64,000 nt of DNA from contig JABCZI010000001.1 in NCBI GenBank assembly GCA_013289765.1, positions 186,001 to 250,000 of the forward strand, given 5' to 3'. This document shows positions 16,954 through 24,968 of this stretch, piece by piece. Numbering within the stretch: the first letter of the stretch is position 1; each line of letters starts with the position of its first letter. The stretch is from Acidobacteriota bacterium (GTDB lineage Bacteria; Acidobacteriota; Terriglobia; Terriglobales; Acidobacteriaceae). The notes below the pieces were generated by a model. It worked only from the letters and a program-made list of their open reading frames with translations, had not been told where the DNA came from and did not search any database. The translations under genes were made by a program, and so were the position numbers.

Positions 16954-17349
16954 CTAGATCGTCCGCGGCACGCTGAATACGGATGACTTCAAACCCAGCA
17001 GATGGCTGTCCGACACGTGATCGAGCGATGTTCGCAAACGACGATGGTCATCATCTTCGAGGGCGACGAAACGGAAGGGCTGCAGCACTCCTTCTGAAGT
17101 TTTACGCATCGGGTTGAGAATCTCCGCCATGCCATGCACGGGGCCCGATTGCGTTTGAAATGCGACTTCAACGAAGTCGCCCTGCGCCAACGAACGGGGC
17201 AGTTGCAAAAGGCCGCCCGTGATCGAGATAGATTGCAGTTTAGCTTTTGCGTGCCGGCCATCTTCTAAACGAATCGCAGCCAGGACAACATCGCCAAGCT
17301 GGACCCGGACGGCTCGCCGCGACGGATGCGGTTGGGGAAAGTGGGTCAT
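16954..17349 (-). CDS. PilZ-domain-like protein
   Basis: This 131-residue single-domain protein has an early basic stretch (HPSRRAVRVQLGD) and the SITGGLLQLP segment, which fits the D/N-x-S-x-x-G part of PilZ c-di-GMP receptors, although the usual first acidic residue is absent. Alternating strands follow (GDFVEVAFQT, GMAEILN). Canonical PilZ proteins bind c-di-GMP through RxxxR plus D/NxSxxG; both motifs are imperfect here, so binding is uncertain. It lies 60 bases upstream of tsaE on the same strand. Confidence 0.6.
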   Translation of the reverse strand: MTHFPQPHPSRRAVRVQLGDVVLAAIRLEDGRHAKAKLQSISITGGLLQLPRSLAQGDFVEVAFQTQSGPVHGMAEILNPMRKTSEGVLQPFRFVALEDDDHRRLRTSLDHVSDSHLLGLKSSVFSVPRTI

Positions 17350-17587
17350 AAGGGTGTTTGTACTGTCGCACGCGCTTTGAACGGGTAACAGGTTACGGAA
17401 GCAGATGACCGGATTCCCGTGCTGGACGCAGGTTTCCGACGTTGCAACTCTATGGGATTCGGGGAGTTAGCATTGTATTTACTATTGAGACAATGTCCTT
17501 CGAGGACGCAATTGAACTACTCTGAGCAAGTAGGAGAAGGGCGGTTTTTCTTTCATTGCGGAGCGCGTCTTCTCTCAGGAGTCATTT

Positions 17588-18055
17588 ATGCATCGCTATA
17601 TGTCTATAGTCTGTGTCTCTGTGGCCTGGTTTCTGGCCGCACACTGCCCCGCGCAGTCCGCCCCGGCCAAAATGAGCGGGCCTCTCCCCGTCGGTATCGT
17701 TGGCCTGGTTCACGGGCACGTCGAGGGATTCTTCCAACAATCGCTCCGCAATCGGAACATTGAGATTGTCGGCATCGTCGAACCAGACGGACAACTGGTC
17801 TCGAAATACGCCGCGCAGTATGGCCTCGACCGGCGACTGTTTTCGTCAGACTTGGAAGAGATGCTAACGCGGGCACATCCGCAGGCTGTACTGGTTTACA
17901 CGAACACCTACGACCATCGCCGCGTAGTTGAGATCTGCGCCCGGCACGGTGTTCACGTGATGATGGAAAAGCCTTTGGCGGTCAGCTTCGAGGACGCTCT
18001 GGCCATCGAAAAAGCAGCACGGACAGGAAAGATTCAGGTGCTTGTCAATTACGAG
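17588..18055 (+). pseudogene. Gfo/Idh/MocA-family oxidoreductase, N-terminal fragment (gene split by insertion)
   Basis: An ATG with AGGAG upstream begins a signal-peptide-like leader (MHRYMSIVCVSVAWFLAAHC) and then the NAD(P)-binding domain: VGIVGLVHGHVEGF, VDY-like strands and HVMMEKPLAVSFEDALAIE, the family's E-K-P motif. Homology to the family stops at VNYE (18055); the next 17 codons to TAA 18107-18109 come from the inserted DNA. The rest of the gene resumes at 19234 in another frame. Members of this family use sugar or sugar-like substrates; the intact protein would be about 378 aa and exported. Confidence 0.88.
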
Positions 18056-18110
18056 TCCGGTGTTCGGCAGCAGATGATCCTATTTTTTACGTCTGATACT
18101 ACCCTCTAAC

Positions 18111-18183
18111 TGCTGTGAATATCTTTAGTAAGCAGTGCAACCTAGTGAGAACACTAATAAGAAACACAGAGTAATTCACAGCA
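18111..18183 (+). ncRNA. Candidate structured RNA in the leader of the insert
   Basis: TGCTGTGAAT (18111-18120) is perfectly complementary to ATTCACAGCA (18174-18183), giving a 10-bp stem around 53 bases. Inside, TAGTG (18143-18147) pairs with CACTA (18152-18156) across the tetraloop AGAA. This nested fold lies 120 bases upstream of the 151-aa ORF, in DNA without coding character. It could be a small RNA, a 5' regulatory region or a protein-binding site. No known RNA family is recognised. Confidence 0.35.
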
Positions 18184-18219
18184 TAGAAAAAGAAAAGGGT
18201 AGGTAGTTAGCGGGGAGGT

Positions 18220-18240
18220 ACTTATAATAAATTTATAAGT
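18220..18240. promoter_or_regulatory. AT-rich palindrome upstream of the insert's main ORF
   Basis: ACTTATAA and TTATAAGT form an 8-bp stem with a five-base loop, 66 bases before the ATG of the 151-aa ORF. It could be an operator, a promoter element (it contains TATAAT) or an RNA hairpin. Confidence 0.4.
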
Positions 18241-18305
18241 TCGATGCTACGACTAACGAGCACGAAGTAGTTGATTGGTTAGTAGCACAGAAGGAGTGTT
18301 ACATT

Positions 18306-18761
18306 ATGGGTAAAAACAAGCAGCAAGTAGCAACAGAAGCTCGCGCCAAGAAGACCACCGAGCCAGCAGAAGAACAGAAGCCAATCGAGCAGGCAAAGCC
18401 AGCACCTGAGACGAAGGCTGCCACACCTGCTACCCCAACTCAACCAACGACGGTAAGCAAGCAGCAGTTGACGATCATGCGGCTGACGGTTGCTCTACGG
18501 GAGCAGCGGCAGATCGAAGTGAAGCCCACGATGCTGACGCAAGATGGCAAGTTCATACTCCTGCGGATCGGCAAGGAGTGGCCCACGATACAGGTTGGCA
18601 ACTCTGGTGGGATCACGGTTGTTGAACTGAAGTCCTACCCGAAAGCGTTCGAGGCGGCAATCGAAGGCGATAAACTGCTAGCCAAGCAGAACGAGCGGGA
18701 ACAGAAGAAAGCTGCTGCACCCGCACCGAAAGCAGCTGCACCTGAAGCAGTGACGGCGTAG
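18306..18761 (+). CDS. Unknown protein of the insert (151 aa, low-complexity ends)
   Basis: The ATG at 18306 follows a good ribosome site (AAGGAG, 9 bases). Residues 1-57 are a Lys/Ala/Glu/Pro/Thr-rich tail and residues about 130-151 are Ala/Pro/Lys-rich. Between them lies a compact part (about 58-128) with predicted helix-strand-strand-helix content, including QDGKFILLRIGKEWPTIQV and SGGITVVELKSYPKAFEAAI. There is no catalytic motif, signal peptide or membrane segment. A charged disordered tail plus a small folded domain is seen in many nucleic-acid-binding or structural phage proteins, but I cannot assign a function. It is the largest gene of the insert. Confidence 0.75.
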   Translation: MGKNKQQVATEARAKKTTEPAEEQKPIEQAKPAPETKAATPATPTQPTTVSKQQLTIMRLTVALREQRQIEVKPTMLTQDGKFILLRIGKEWPTIQVGNSGGITVVELKSYPKAFEAAIEGDKLLAKQNEREQKKAAAPAPKAAAPEAVTA

Positions 18762-18772
18762 GGCGGTGACGC

Positions 18773-18886
18773 ATGGAACACCTGATGCACATCGCTGAAG
18801 CGGTCCTAGCGGTCTTCGGGGCTGGGAAGTTCTGCCATGAAGTGTTCGAGCTAGCGCATCACATCATGAAGCTAGTTAAGAAGTAG
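18773..18886 (+). CDS. Tiny ORF of the insert (37 aa)
   Basis: It starts 11 bases after the stop of the 151-aa gene, with a GGCGG-like site before ATG 18773. The product is an amphipathic helix (MEHLMHIAEAVLAVFGAGKF) rich in His and ending LVKK. The tight spacing and the terminator hairpin directly after it suggest it is the second gene of a two-gene transcript. It could be a small membrane-active or toxin-like peptide; that is speculation. Confidence 0.5.
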   Translation: MEHLMHIAEAVLAVFGAGKFCHEVFELAHHIMKLVKK

Positions 18887-18895
18887 TAGCAGGAT

Positions 18896-18915
18896 CACAC
18901 CCGTAAGAGGGTGTG
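18896..18915 (+). terminator. Hairpin terminator after the insert's plus-strand genes
   Basis: CACACCC (18896-18902) pairs perfectly with GGGTGTG (18909-18915) over a six-base loop, followed by the pyrimidine-rich CTTCTGTCC. It lies 10 bases after the 37-aa ORF. The U-tract is weak. It may also stop the convergent minus-strand gene. Confidence 0.55.
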
Positions 18916-18932
18916 CTTCTGTCCGGGTGCGT

Positions 18933-19127
18933 TCAGGCTTTAGCTTTAGCCTTCTCAGCTCTGACTTTCGCCCAACGTTTTTTCTGTGCAGCAGAAATCT
19001 TTGCTCTGAACTCAGCAGACCTATGCTTTCTCTTGGCGAAGTTGGAAGTGTCCCCGAATGCCTCTTCTAGTTTATGAAGGCGTTCGAGCTTCTTCGTTAG
19101 CTCTTCTAGTAGTTCCTTAGTGTTCAT
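18933..19127 (-). CDS. Small basic protein of the insert (64 aa, NUMOD3-like tail)
   Basis: Residues 1-22 form a charged helix (NTKELLEELTKKLERLHKLE), and the C-terminal half (KHRSAEFRAKISAAQKKRW followed by Lys/Ala-rich sequence) resembles NUMOD3-type DNA-binding helices found next to homing nucleases and in many short phage or plasmid proteins. No nuclease domain is attached. It is convergent with the plus-strand pair and has its own 100-base upstream region at the right edge of the insert. DNA binding is inferred from composition only. Confidence 0.55.
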   Translation of the reverse strand: MNTKELLEELTKKLERLHKLEEAFGDTSNFAKRKHRSAEFRAKISAAQKKRWAKVRAEKAKAKA

Positions 19128-19233
19128 GGCTCAGAAGTGTACCATAGCGCTGAGGAGAAAGAAGATCACTTCTTTCATCATCTTTCATACAAGTAAATAG
19201 ATGATGACAGGAGAAGCGGTAGCGTCGGGCTAG

Positions 19234-19902
19234 ACCACTTGGTATGCGAGCAACCGCGCAGCATACGACCTGGTGCACGATAAGGCGCTGGGAGAGGTGC
19301 GCAAGGTCGTTGTCCATGACGGCCACAGCGGCCCCAAAGAAATCGGAGTCGGCCCCGAGTTTTTGAGCTGGCTGACCGATCCTAAACTGAATGGCGGGGG
19401 CGCGCTATTTGACTTCGGATGCTATGGCGCCGACCTCATGACCTGGCTCATGGACGGCGAACGCCCGCAAACGGTCACCGCGGTCACGCAGCAGATCAAG
19501 CCGGATGTTTATCCGCGAGTCGATGATGAAGCAACCATCATCCTGACATACCCCAAAGCCCAGGCCATCGTGCAAGCTTCCTGGAACTGGCCGTTTGAGC
19601 GCAAAGATATGGAAGTGTACGGGCAAAAAGGATACGCGATCACGGTGAGGCGGGATGACATTCGCGTACGCCGCGGCGGAAATAGCAATCAGCAAGAAAG
19701 CCGCGAAGAACAAATTGCGGCTAAGCCGCTGCCAGCTCCCTATGATAATTCCCTTTCCTATCTGAGAGCGGTGCTAGTGGATGGAATGAAGCCCGACGGA
19801 CCGTCATCTCTCGAGATCAATCTCACTGTGACCGAGATCCTTGATGCCGCGCGGCGTTCCGCAGCTACGGGAAAAACTATTCCCCTGCCAGCGTCGAGAT
19901 GA
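19234..19902 (+). pseudogene. Gfo/Idh/MocA-family oxidoreductase, C-terminal fragment
   Basis: The frame from 19234 gives TTWYASNRAAYDLVHDK and then the complete substrate-binding domain: GGGALFDFGCYGADLMTWLM (family G-G-G-x-L-x-D-x-G-x-H/Y motif), WNWPFERKDMEVYG, and an end typical of the family. It is 222 codons plus stop. A downstream ATG at 19273 could start a truncated product, but without the NAD domain it should be inactive. Sequence is undamaged, so the insertion looks recent. It is the continuation of 17588-18055. Confidence 0.88.
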
Positions 19903-19916
19903 ACACGTCGTGCCGT

Positions 19917-21485
19917 TCAACCGCTCCAACGCGCCAACTTCTCCCGCGATGCTTCCCGCGCGCGCTGAAAAGCCTGGGGAAGTCCCCGCAGAAGATCGGT
20001 CGCCACCAGCGAATGCTCACCTACACAATCTCGCATCACGTCGCCGGCCAGTCCATGCAGATGTACCGCTGCAAGCACGCCGAGGAATGCCTGCTTGGGA
20101 TTCTGCGCAATCATCCCTGCGACCATGCCTGTCAAAATATCTCCTGTACCGCCAGTCGCCATGCCTGGATTGCCGGTAGTATTGACCCACGCTTCGCCGT
20201 CCGGCCGCACAACCAGCGTGCGATGGCCTTTGAGCACAACGATCAGCTCGTGCTCACTCGCGAATTTCCGCGCTATCCCCAAGCGATTTTTCTGCACGTC
20301 CGCAACGGTGCATCCGGCCAGACGCGCCATCTCCCCTGGATGCGGAGTAATTACAATTGTTCGGCCCTTTCCATTTAGTTCATCGGTGTGCTTCTCAAAC
20401 GCATTCAGGCCATCAGCATCCACCACCATGGGCATCTGGAGTTCTGACACGAGGGCCCGCACCAGGTTCGCAGTCTGCGGATGGCTCGATATCCCGGGTC
20501 CGATAGCAAGAATGTTCTTCCCTTTTGCCAACTCCTCGATTCGATTTTTTGCTTTCGTCGAGATCGTGCCTGCTTTGGTCTCTGACATGGGCTCGGTCAT
20601 CAACTCTGGATGAAATCCCGCCACGGTTCCGAGTACCGACTTCGGCGTGGCCACGGTTGAGAGTCCGGCACCAGCCCGCAGTGCGGCCATGCCCGCCATC
20701 GCGGCCGCTCCCGCTTTGCCGAGCGATCCTCCAACCAACAGCACGTGACCGTAGCTACCTTTGTTCGATTCCGCTGGCCGGGGCGCGACCGTTTGCACAA
20801 GGTCGCGCGGGGTTATTACATTTAGTTGCAGGGCCGAAACAATTGCCTCTTCGGGTGAGCCGATATCTGCCACCACAGTTGGCCCCGTGGTCAATGAGCT
20901 GAACGCGTGGGCTGGACGTGGGGCAGTAAAAGTGACAATCGCAGTCGCGCGGGCAATCGTCCCGGTCTGCGGATGCATGGCGTTAGCGTCCGCACCCGAG
21001 GGAATATCGACCGCGATTATCGGCGTCTGGGTCGTGTTCATGATTGCGATTGCGTCCCCATAGAGACCGCTCACCGGAGGCTTGAAACCCGTGCCCAGCA
21101 CGGCGTCGAGGTACAGATCGGCATGGAGCGCCTGCCGTACTGGATCGCGATTCAACTCCTCGCTGGAACGCACGGCGATGGGAGCTCCCGGTAATTTCTC
21201 GAACATGATCGCAGCATCACCCCGCAGATCCTTGGGATCCGCTAGCAGAATGACCTGAACCTTCTTGCCCTGCTCGTGCAGCCGCCGCGCGGCCACGAAA
21301 CCGTCGCCACCGTTATTTCCCTTACCGCAGAAAACCACGATGCGGTCCACCGCAGGATGTTGCGACAGCACAAACTCGGCCACGGCCGCTCCGGCATTCT
21401 CCATCAGCGTGAGCGAAGGCACGCCGAAGCGCTCGCTGGTGGCGCGGTCGATGGCTCGCATTTCTTCTGCGGTAACAATCTTCAT
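19917..21485 (-). CDS. nnr: Bifunctional NAD(P)HX epimerase/dehydratase (NnrE-NnrD)
   Basis: This 522-residue enzyme repairs hydrated NADH/NADPH. The N-terminal epimerase domain has SLTLMENAGAAVAEF and CGKGNNGGDGFVAARRL. The C-terminal ADP-dependent dehydratase (ribokinase-like) has AIGPGIS, VVDADGLN, ITPHPGEMARL and the closing GNPGMATGGTGDILTGM. I start at ATG 21485 (MKIVTAEEM), which matches the family; an upstream in-frame start five codons earlier is less likely. A 14-base gap separates it from the convergent oxidoreductase fragment. Confidence 0.95.
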   Translation of the reverse strand: MKIVTAEEMRAIDRATSERFGVPSLTLMENAGAAVAEFVLSQHPAVDRIVVFCGKGNNGGDGFVAARRLHEQGKKVQVILLADPKDLRGDAAIMFEKLPGAPIAVRSSEELNRDPVRQALHADLYLDAVLGTGFKPPVSGLYGDAIAIMNTTQTPIIAVDIPSGADANAMHPQTGTIARATAIVTFTAPRPAHAFSSLTTGPTVVADIGSPEEAIVSALQLNVITPRDLVQTVAPRPAESNKGSYGHVLLVGGSLGKAGAAAMAGMAALRAGAGLSTVATPKSVLGTVAGFHPELMTEPMSETKAGTISTKAKNRIEELAKGKNILAIGPGISSHPQTANLVRALVSELQMPMVVDADGLNAFEKHTDELNGKGRTIVITPHPGEMARLAGCTVADVQKNRLGIARKFASEHELIVVLKGHRTLVVRPDGEAWVNTTGNPGMATGGTGDILTGMVAGMIAQNPKQAFLGVLAAVHLHGLAGDVMRDCVGEHSLVATDLLRGLPQAFQRAREASREKLARWSG

Positions 21486-21560
21486 AAAAACGGTGGCCAC
21501 TGATCAGTGTCCAGCAAAAGCGCAGGTAAGATTTCGTCACCGATCACTTTCTTCGAAACT

Positions 21561-21597
21561 ATAAAACAAAAAAGCTCTCCGCGCCGTGCGGAGAGCT
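21561..21597 (-). terminator. Rho-independent terminator of the amino-acid permease gene
   Basis: AGCTCTCCGC (21573-21582) pairs perfectly with GCGGAGAGCT (21588-21597) around GCCGT. On the minus strand the stem is followed by a T-rich run (complement of 21561-21572). It lies 30 bases after the stop of the permease at 21627. Confidence 0.85.
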
Positions 21598-21626
21598 CGC
21601 CGTCCTTACTGGCCGCTAGCCACTGA

Positions 21627-23228
21627 TCACTGTCCACTGCCCTTCGACTGCAAAGCCTGCACCCGGCTGTGCTTCACGCTGTAGGTGAAATACACTACCA
21701 GTCCAATGGCCAACCAGACTACCAGCCGTATCCAATTCCACATCCCAAGCTTGTACATCATGTAACCATTGGACACTACGCCAAGAATGGGAATGAACGG
21801 CACCCACGGCGTACGGAAGGGCCGGGGTTGGTTGGGATTTGTATAGCGCAAGACCATCACCGAGACCGACACAATTACGAATGCCAGCAAGGTGCCGATG
21901 TTCACCATCCTTCCGATGTCGTCGATGGGAGTCAGGCTGCCCACAACTGCCGCCAACAGACCAACAAGAATAGTGTTCTTCCACGGAGTACGAAATTTGG
22001 GATGAACATCCGCAAAGAATTTTTTGGGCAGAAGTCCGTCGCTCGCCATCGAATATAGAACTCGCGTCTGGCCCAGCAACATTACCAGCATCACGCTGGT
22101 CAGCCCGGCCAATGCGCCTATCGTGATAATGTGCGAAGCGGTGGTTAGACCCCGATCGAGAAATGCGCGAGCTACCGGCGCCTCGATGTTAATCTGCTGC
22201 CAGTGCATCATTCCCGTCAGAACGCCGGCTACCGCAATATATAAAACCGTACAGATCGCCAGTGAAGCGATCATGCCAATAGGCAAGTCGCGCTGCGGAT
22301 TCTTGGCCTCTTGCGCGGTAGTGGAAACCGCATCGAAGCCAATGTAGGCAAAGAATATGTAGGCTGCGCCGGCTCCGATTCCTGCGAGACCATTCGGCGC
22401 GTAGGAGTGCCAGTCGGTGCCCCAATTGCTGGGGTTGATGTAGCGAGCGCCGAGCGCGATTACAAACAGCACTACCGAGACCTTAACGACGACGATTCCG
22501 GTATTAAATCGCGCGCTCTCTTTGATACCGACGACCAGAATCGCGGTGATGATAAGAGCGATGATGAAGGCGGGAAGGTTCAGCCCGATCTCCATTCCAA
22601 ACATATGCGGCGCACCCAGCAGATCGTGCGCCCGCTGCAACAGTTCGGGTGACTGGGCGCTCACAATCGCGCTTACCTTATCGAGAAAGCTTTGGGTGCC
22701 CGGTACCAGCGAGGCGTCGCCCGCCTGAGCCATCTGGCGCGCGATGGTGTTCTCGGCGGTCTTCAATGCCGTCCAGTGGTCGTAGGCTAGCCAGAGGGGC
22801 ATCCGGATATGAACTATTTTCAGCAGTTCGATGAAATGGTTTGACCAGCCGGAAGAAACGGCGCTGGCGCCCATGGCATATTCCAATGTGAGGTCCCAGC
22901 CGATGATCCAAGCCAGCAACTCACCTAGCGTAGCGTAAGCGTAGGTGTATGCGCTGCCGGCGAGTGGAATCATGGCCGCAAACTCTGCGTAACATAATCC
23001 CGCAAAGGCACATCCCAAGCCAGATAGAACGAACGACAATGTAAGTCCGGGGCCGGCATACTGCGCTCCCAGCCCCACCATCACAAAGATTCCTGCCCCG
23101 ATGATTGCGCCCACACCCAACGCTGTCAGTTGAAAAACTCCGAGCGTGCGCTTCAGGCTGTGATCGCCCGTCTCGCGGGCTTCCTCCATAAGCAGATTCA
23201 GTGGCTTGGTTGCAAACAGATTTGCCAT
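21627..23228 (-). CDS. APC-family amino acid permease (CAT-like)
   Basis: This 533-residue transporter has about 12-14 membrane segments. The first helix carries the APC substrate-binding loop GVGAIIGAGIFVMVG, followed by GLCYAEFAAMIPLAGSAYTYAYATLGE and GWDLTLEYAMG, as in cationic amino-acid transporters of the CAT type. A large loop between the third and fourth helices (about 135-200) is typical. It probably moves amino acids by proton symport; the substrate is not determined. A second APC permease precedes it by 22 bases on the same strand, so the two likely form an operon. Confidence 0.92.
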   Translation of the reverse strand: MANLFATKPLNLLMEEARETGDHSLKRTLGVFQLTALGVGAIIGAGIFVMVGLGAQYAGPGLTLSFVLSGLGCAFAGLCYAEFAAMIPLAGSAYTYAYATLGELLAWIIGWDLTLEYAMGASAVSSGWSNHFIELLKIVHIRMPLWLAYDHWTALKTAENTIARQMAQAGDASLVPGTQSFLDKVSAIVSAQSPELLQRAHDLLGAPHMFGMEIGLNLPAFIIALIITAILVVGIKESARFNTGIVVVKVSVVLFVIALGARYINPSNWGTDWHSYAPNGLAGIGAGAAYIFFAYIGFDAVSTTAQEAKNPQRDLPIGMIASLAICTVLYIAVAGVLTGMMHWQQINIEAPVARAFLDRGLTTASHIITIGALAGLTSVMLVMLLGQTRVLYSMASDGLLPKKFFADVHPKFRTPWKNTILVGLLAAVVGSLTPIDDIGRMVNIGTLLAFVIVSVSVMVLRYTNPNQPRPFRTPWVPFIPILGVVSNGYMMYKLGMWNWIRLVVWLAIGLVVYFTYSVKHSRVQALQSKGSGQ

Positions 23229-23250
23229 TCGTTTGTTTTCTCCTTACGAC

Positions 23251-24753
23251 CTACGCCGATATGCGGTTGGCACTGGAACTTTTTGACCACGCGAAATATA
23301 CCGGGATGCCCAGCAGAACGACAATCAGCCCCGGCCACGTGAACTGCGGTTTGTAGCGCAATAGTACGACATCGATGAATAATGCCATCACAATATAAAT
23401 CGCAGGCAGCACCGGATAACCGATGGCGCGGTAAGGCCGCGGAGCGTCCGGCCGCGTGCGACGCAGTACGAACAATCCCACAATCGTCAAAATATAGAAG
23501 ACCAGCACCGCGAAAATAATGTAGTCAAGAAGCTGTCCGTAACTGCCAGAAATGCAGAGCAGGCATGCCCACACCATCTGCACCATCAAAGACACGGCTG
23601 GAGTCTTGTATGTAGGATGCAGCTTGGCAACGCTGCGGAAGAATAGACCATCCTTCGCCATGGCGTAGTACACGCGCGCGCCAGAGAGAATGAGCCCGTT
23701 GTTGCACCCGAAACCCGAAATCATGATGGCCGCGGCCATTAACAATCCGCCGGCGGAGCCGAGCATCTGCGTCATCACCGCGGTTCCGACGCGCTCTTCA
23801 GCGGCAAACTTGATGCCGCGCTGGAGAATCGTCGCGCCATTCGCCACGCCATCCAGCGGCAAAACATTGATGTAGACAAAATTGCACGCAATGTAAAGTG
23901 CGATCACCACGCCCGTGCCAAGCGCTAACGAAAGCGGAAGATTGCGGCTGGGATTTTTAACTTCGCCCGCGGTGAAGGTCACATTGTTCCACGCGTCGGC
24001 GGAAAATAGCGAGCCCACTTGCGCGACCGCCAGAATCGTCAGTGTGCCAACCATCACGACCGGACCGCCTACTCCCACCTGTACCGCGTGCTGCGCACCC
24101 AATCCCGCGTTGCGCCAGAAATGTCCGCTGAAGTTTGCAGCGAGCGCTTGCGGATTCCTCCCTATCGCAAAGCCGAAGAACGCTAATCCCAGCAGGGCCG
24201 ATACTTTGGCTGTAGTGAAGACGTTCTGGATCAGAGCTCCGGTTTTCAATCCGAAGATATTTACGACAGAGAGGAAGACTACGAGTAAAACGGCTACCAG
24301 GTTCTGCGTGTTGATGCCCACGTCCATGTTGCCGAGAACCATGGGACCGAGGCGAATCGGCGGGACTTTCCAGAGATGCAGAATCCAATGGGAAGAAGAA
24401 ATTGCGGGAAAGAAAACTCCCAGGAACTTACCGAAAGCCACGCCCACAGCCGCAATCGTGCCAGTCTGGATTACCAGAAAAAGAGTCCAGCCGTAGAGAA
24501 ACCCCCACAGCGGGCCGAGCGCTTCGCGCAGATAAACGTATTGCCCGCCGGCACGCGGCATCATCGCCGCCAACTCGCCGTAGCTGAGCGCGGCGACAAT
24601 CGTCATAAAGCCGGCCACGGCCCATGCGGCGATCAGCAGCGCGGGCGAATCTACTTCACGGGCAATCTCCGCCGAAACAATAAAGATGCCCGACCCGATC
24701 ATCGAACCCATCACCAGCATAGTCGCGCTAGTCAGGCCCAAGCCTTTGACCAA
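23251..24753 (-). CDS. APC-family amino acid permease (LAT-like)
   Basis: This transporter of at least 500 residues has 12 membrane segments. The first is LTSATMLVMGSMIGSGIFIVSAEIA with the G-S-G-I-F substrate site, followed by GELAAMMPRAGGQYVYLREALGPLWGFLYGW. It differs in subfamily from the neighbour at 21627. The TTG at 24753 is the first conventional start. However, a GGAGGG (24820-24825) lies upstream with the frame open between, and a CTG at 24816 would add 21 residues including a plausible cytoplasmic tail, so the true start may be non-standard. Confidence 0.9.
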   Translation of the reverse strand: MVKGLGLTSATMLVMGSMIGSGIFIVSAEIAREVDSPALLIAAWAVAGFMTIVAALSYGELAAMMPRAGGQYVYLREALGPLWGFLYGWTLFLVIQTGTIAAVGVAFGKFLGVFFPAISSSHWILHLWKVPPIRLGPMVLGNMDVGINTQNLVAVLLVVFLSVVNIFGLKTGALIQNVFTTAKVSALLGLAFFGFAIGRNPQALAANFSGHFWRNAGLGAQHAVQVGVGGPVVMVGTLTILAVAQVGSLFSADAWNNVTFTAGEVKNPSRNLPLSLALGTGVVIALYIACNFVYINVLPLDGVANGATILQRGIKFAAEERVGTAVMTQMLGSAGGLLMAAAIMISGFGCNNGLILSGARVYYAMAKDGLFFRSVAKLHPTYKTPAVSLMVQMVWACLLCISGSYGQLLDYIIFAVLVFYILTIVGLFVLRRTRPDAPRPYRAIGYPVLPAIYIVMALFIDVVLLRYKPQFTWPGLIVVLLGIPVYFAWSKSSSANRISA

Positions 24754-24968
24754 CTCTTTATCTTGCTGGCTATGAAGTTCCCAGTCGCTGCCTGCAGTCG
24801 CGGTCGGTGTGCTCAGTATCCCTCCAGAATCGTGAAGCGCCGTTTGTCGTTCGTCGCTGGTCGTTGGCCGGGAGCGCGACGCCGTTGGCTTTATTCTTGG
24901 CTAACGACTAACGACCACGACTAACGACAAACAACTACGTCGCAAGCTCCTATCATTGCCCCATGACT

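Larger units (their letters stand above)
18056..19233. mobile_element. Foreign ~1.18-kb insert interrupting a Gfo/Idh/MocA gene
   Basis: The oxidoreductase reading stops after NYE (18055) and restarts with TTWYASNRAAYDLV at 19234, so joining the two edges restores one normal protein. The 1178 bases between are visibly more AT-rich than the flanks and hold two plus-strand ORFs (151 and 37 aa), a terminator hairpin, one minus-strand ORF (64 aa) and a structured leader. There is no transposase, integrase or reverse transcriptase. I see no terminal inverted repeats and at most a 2-base (AG) target duplication. It is therefore a non-autonomous or unknown type of element; exact ends could shift by a few bases. 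Confidence 0.75.

Noticed and set aside
18056-19233. Group I or group II intron as an explanation of the insert
   Set aside because: I could not find a group II GTGYG start with a domain V-like end, nor group I core elements, and no reverse transcriptase or complete homing nuclease is encoded. A covariance-model scan would settle this.
18060-19240. Terminal inverted repeats or attachment-site duplication at the insert ends
   Set aside because: Comparison of the two edges gave only scattered matches; the AG dinucleotide shared at both joins is too short to call a target duplication.
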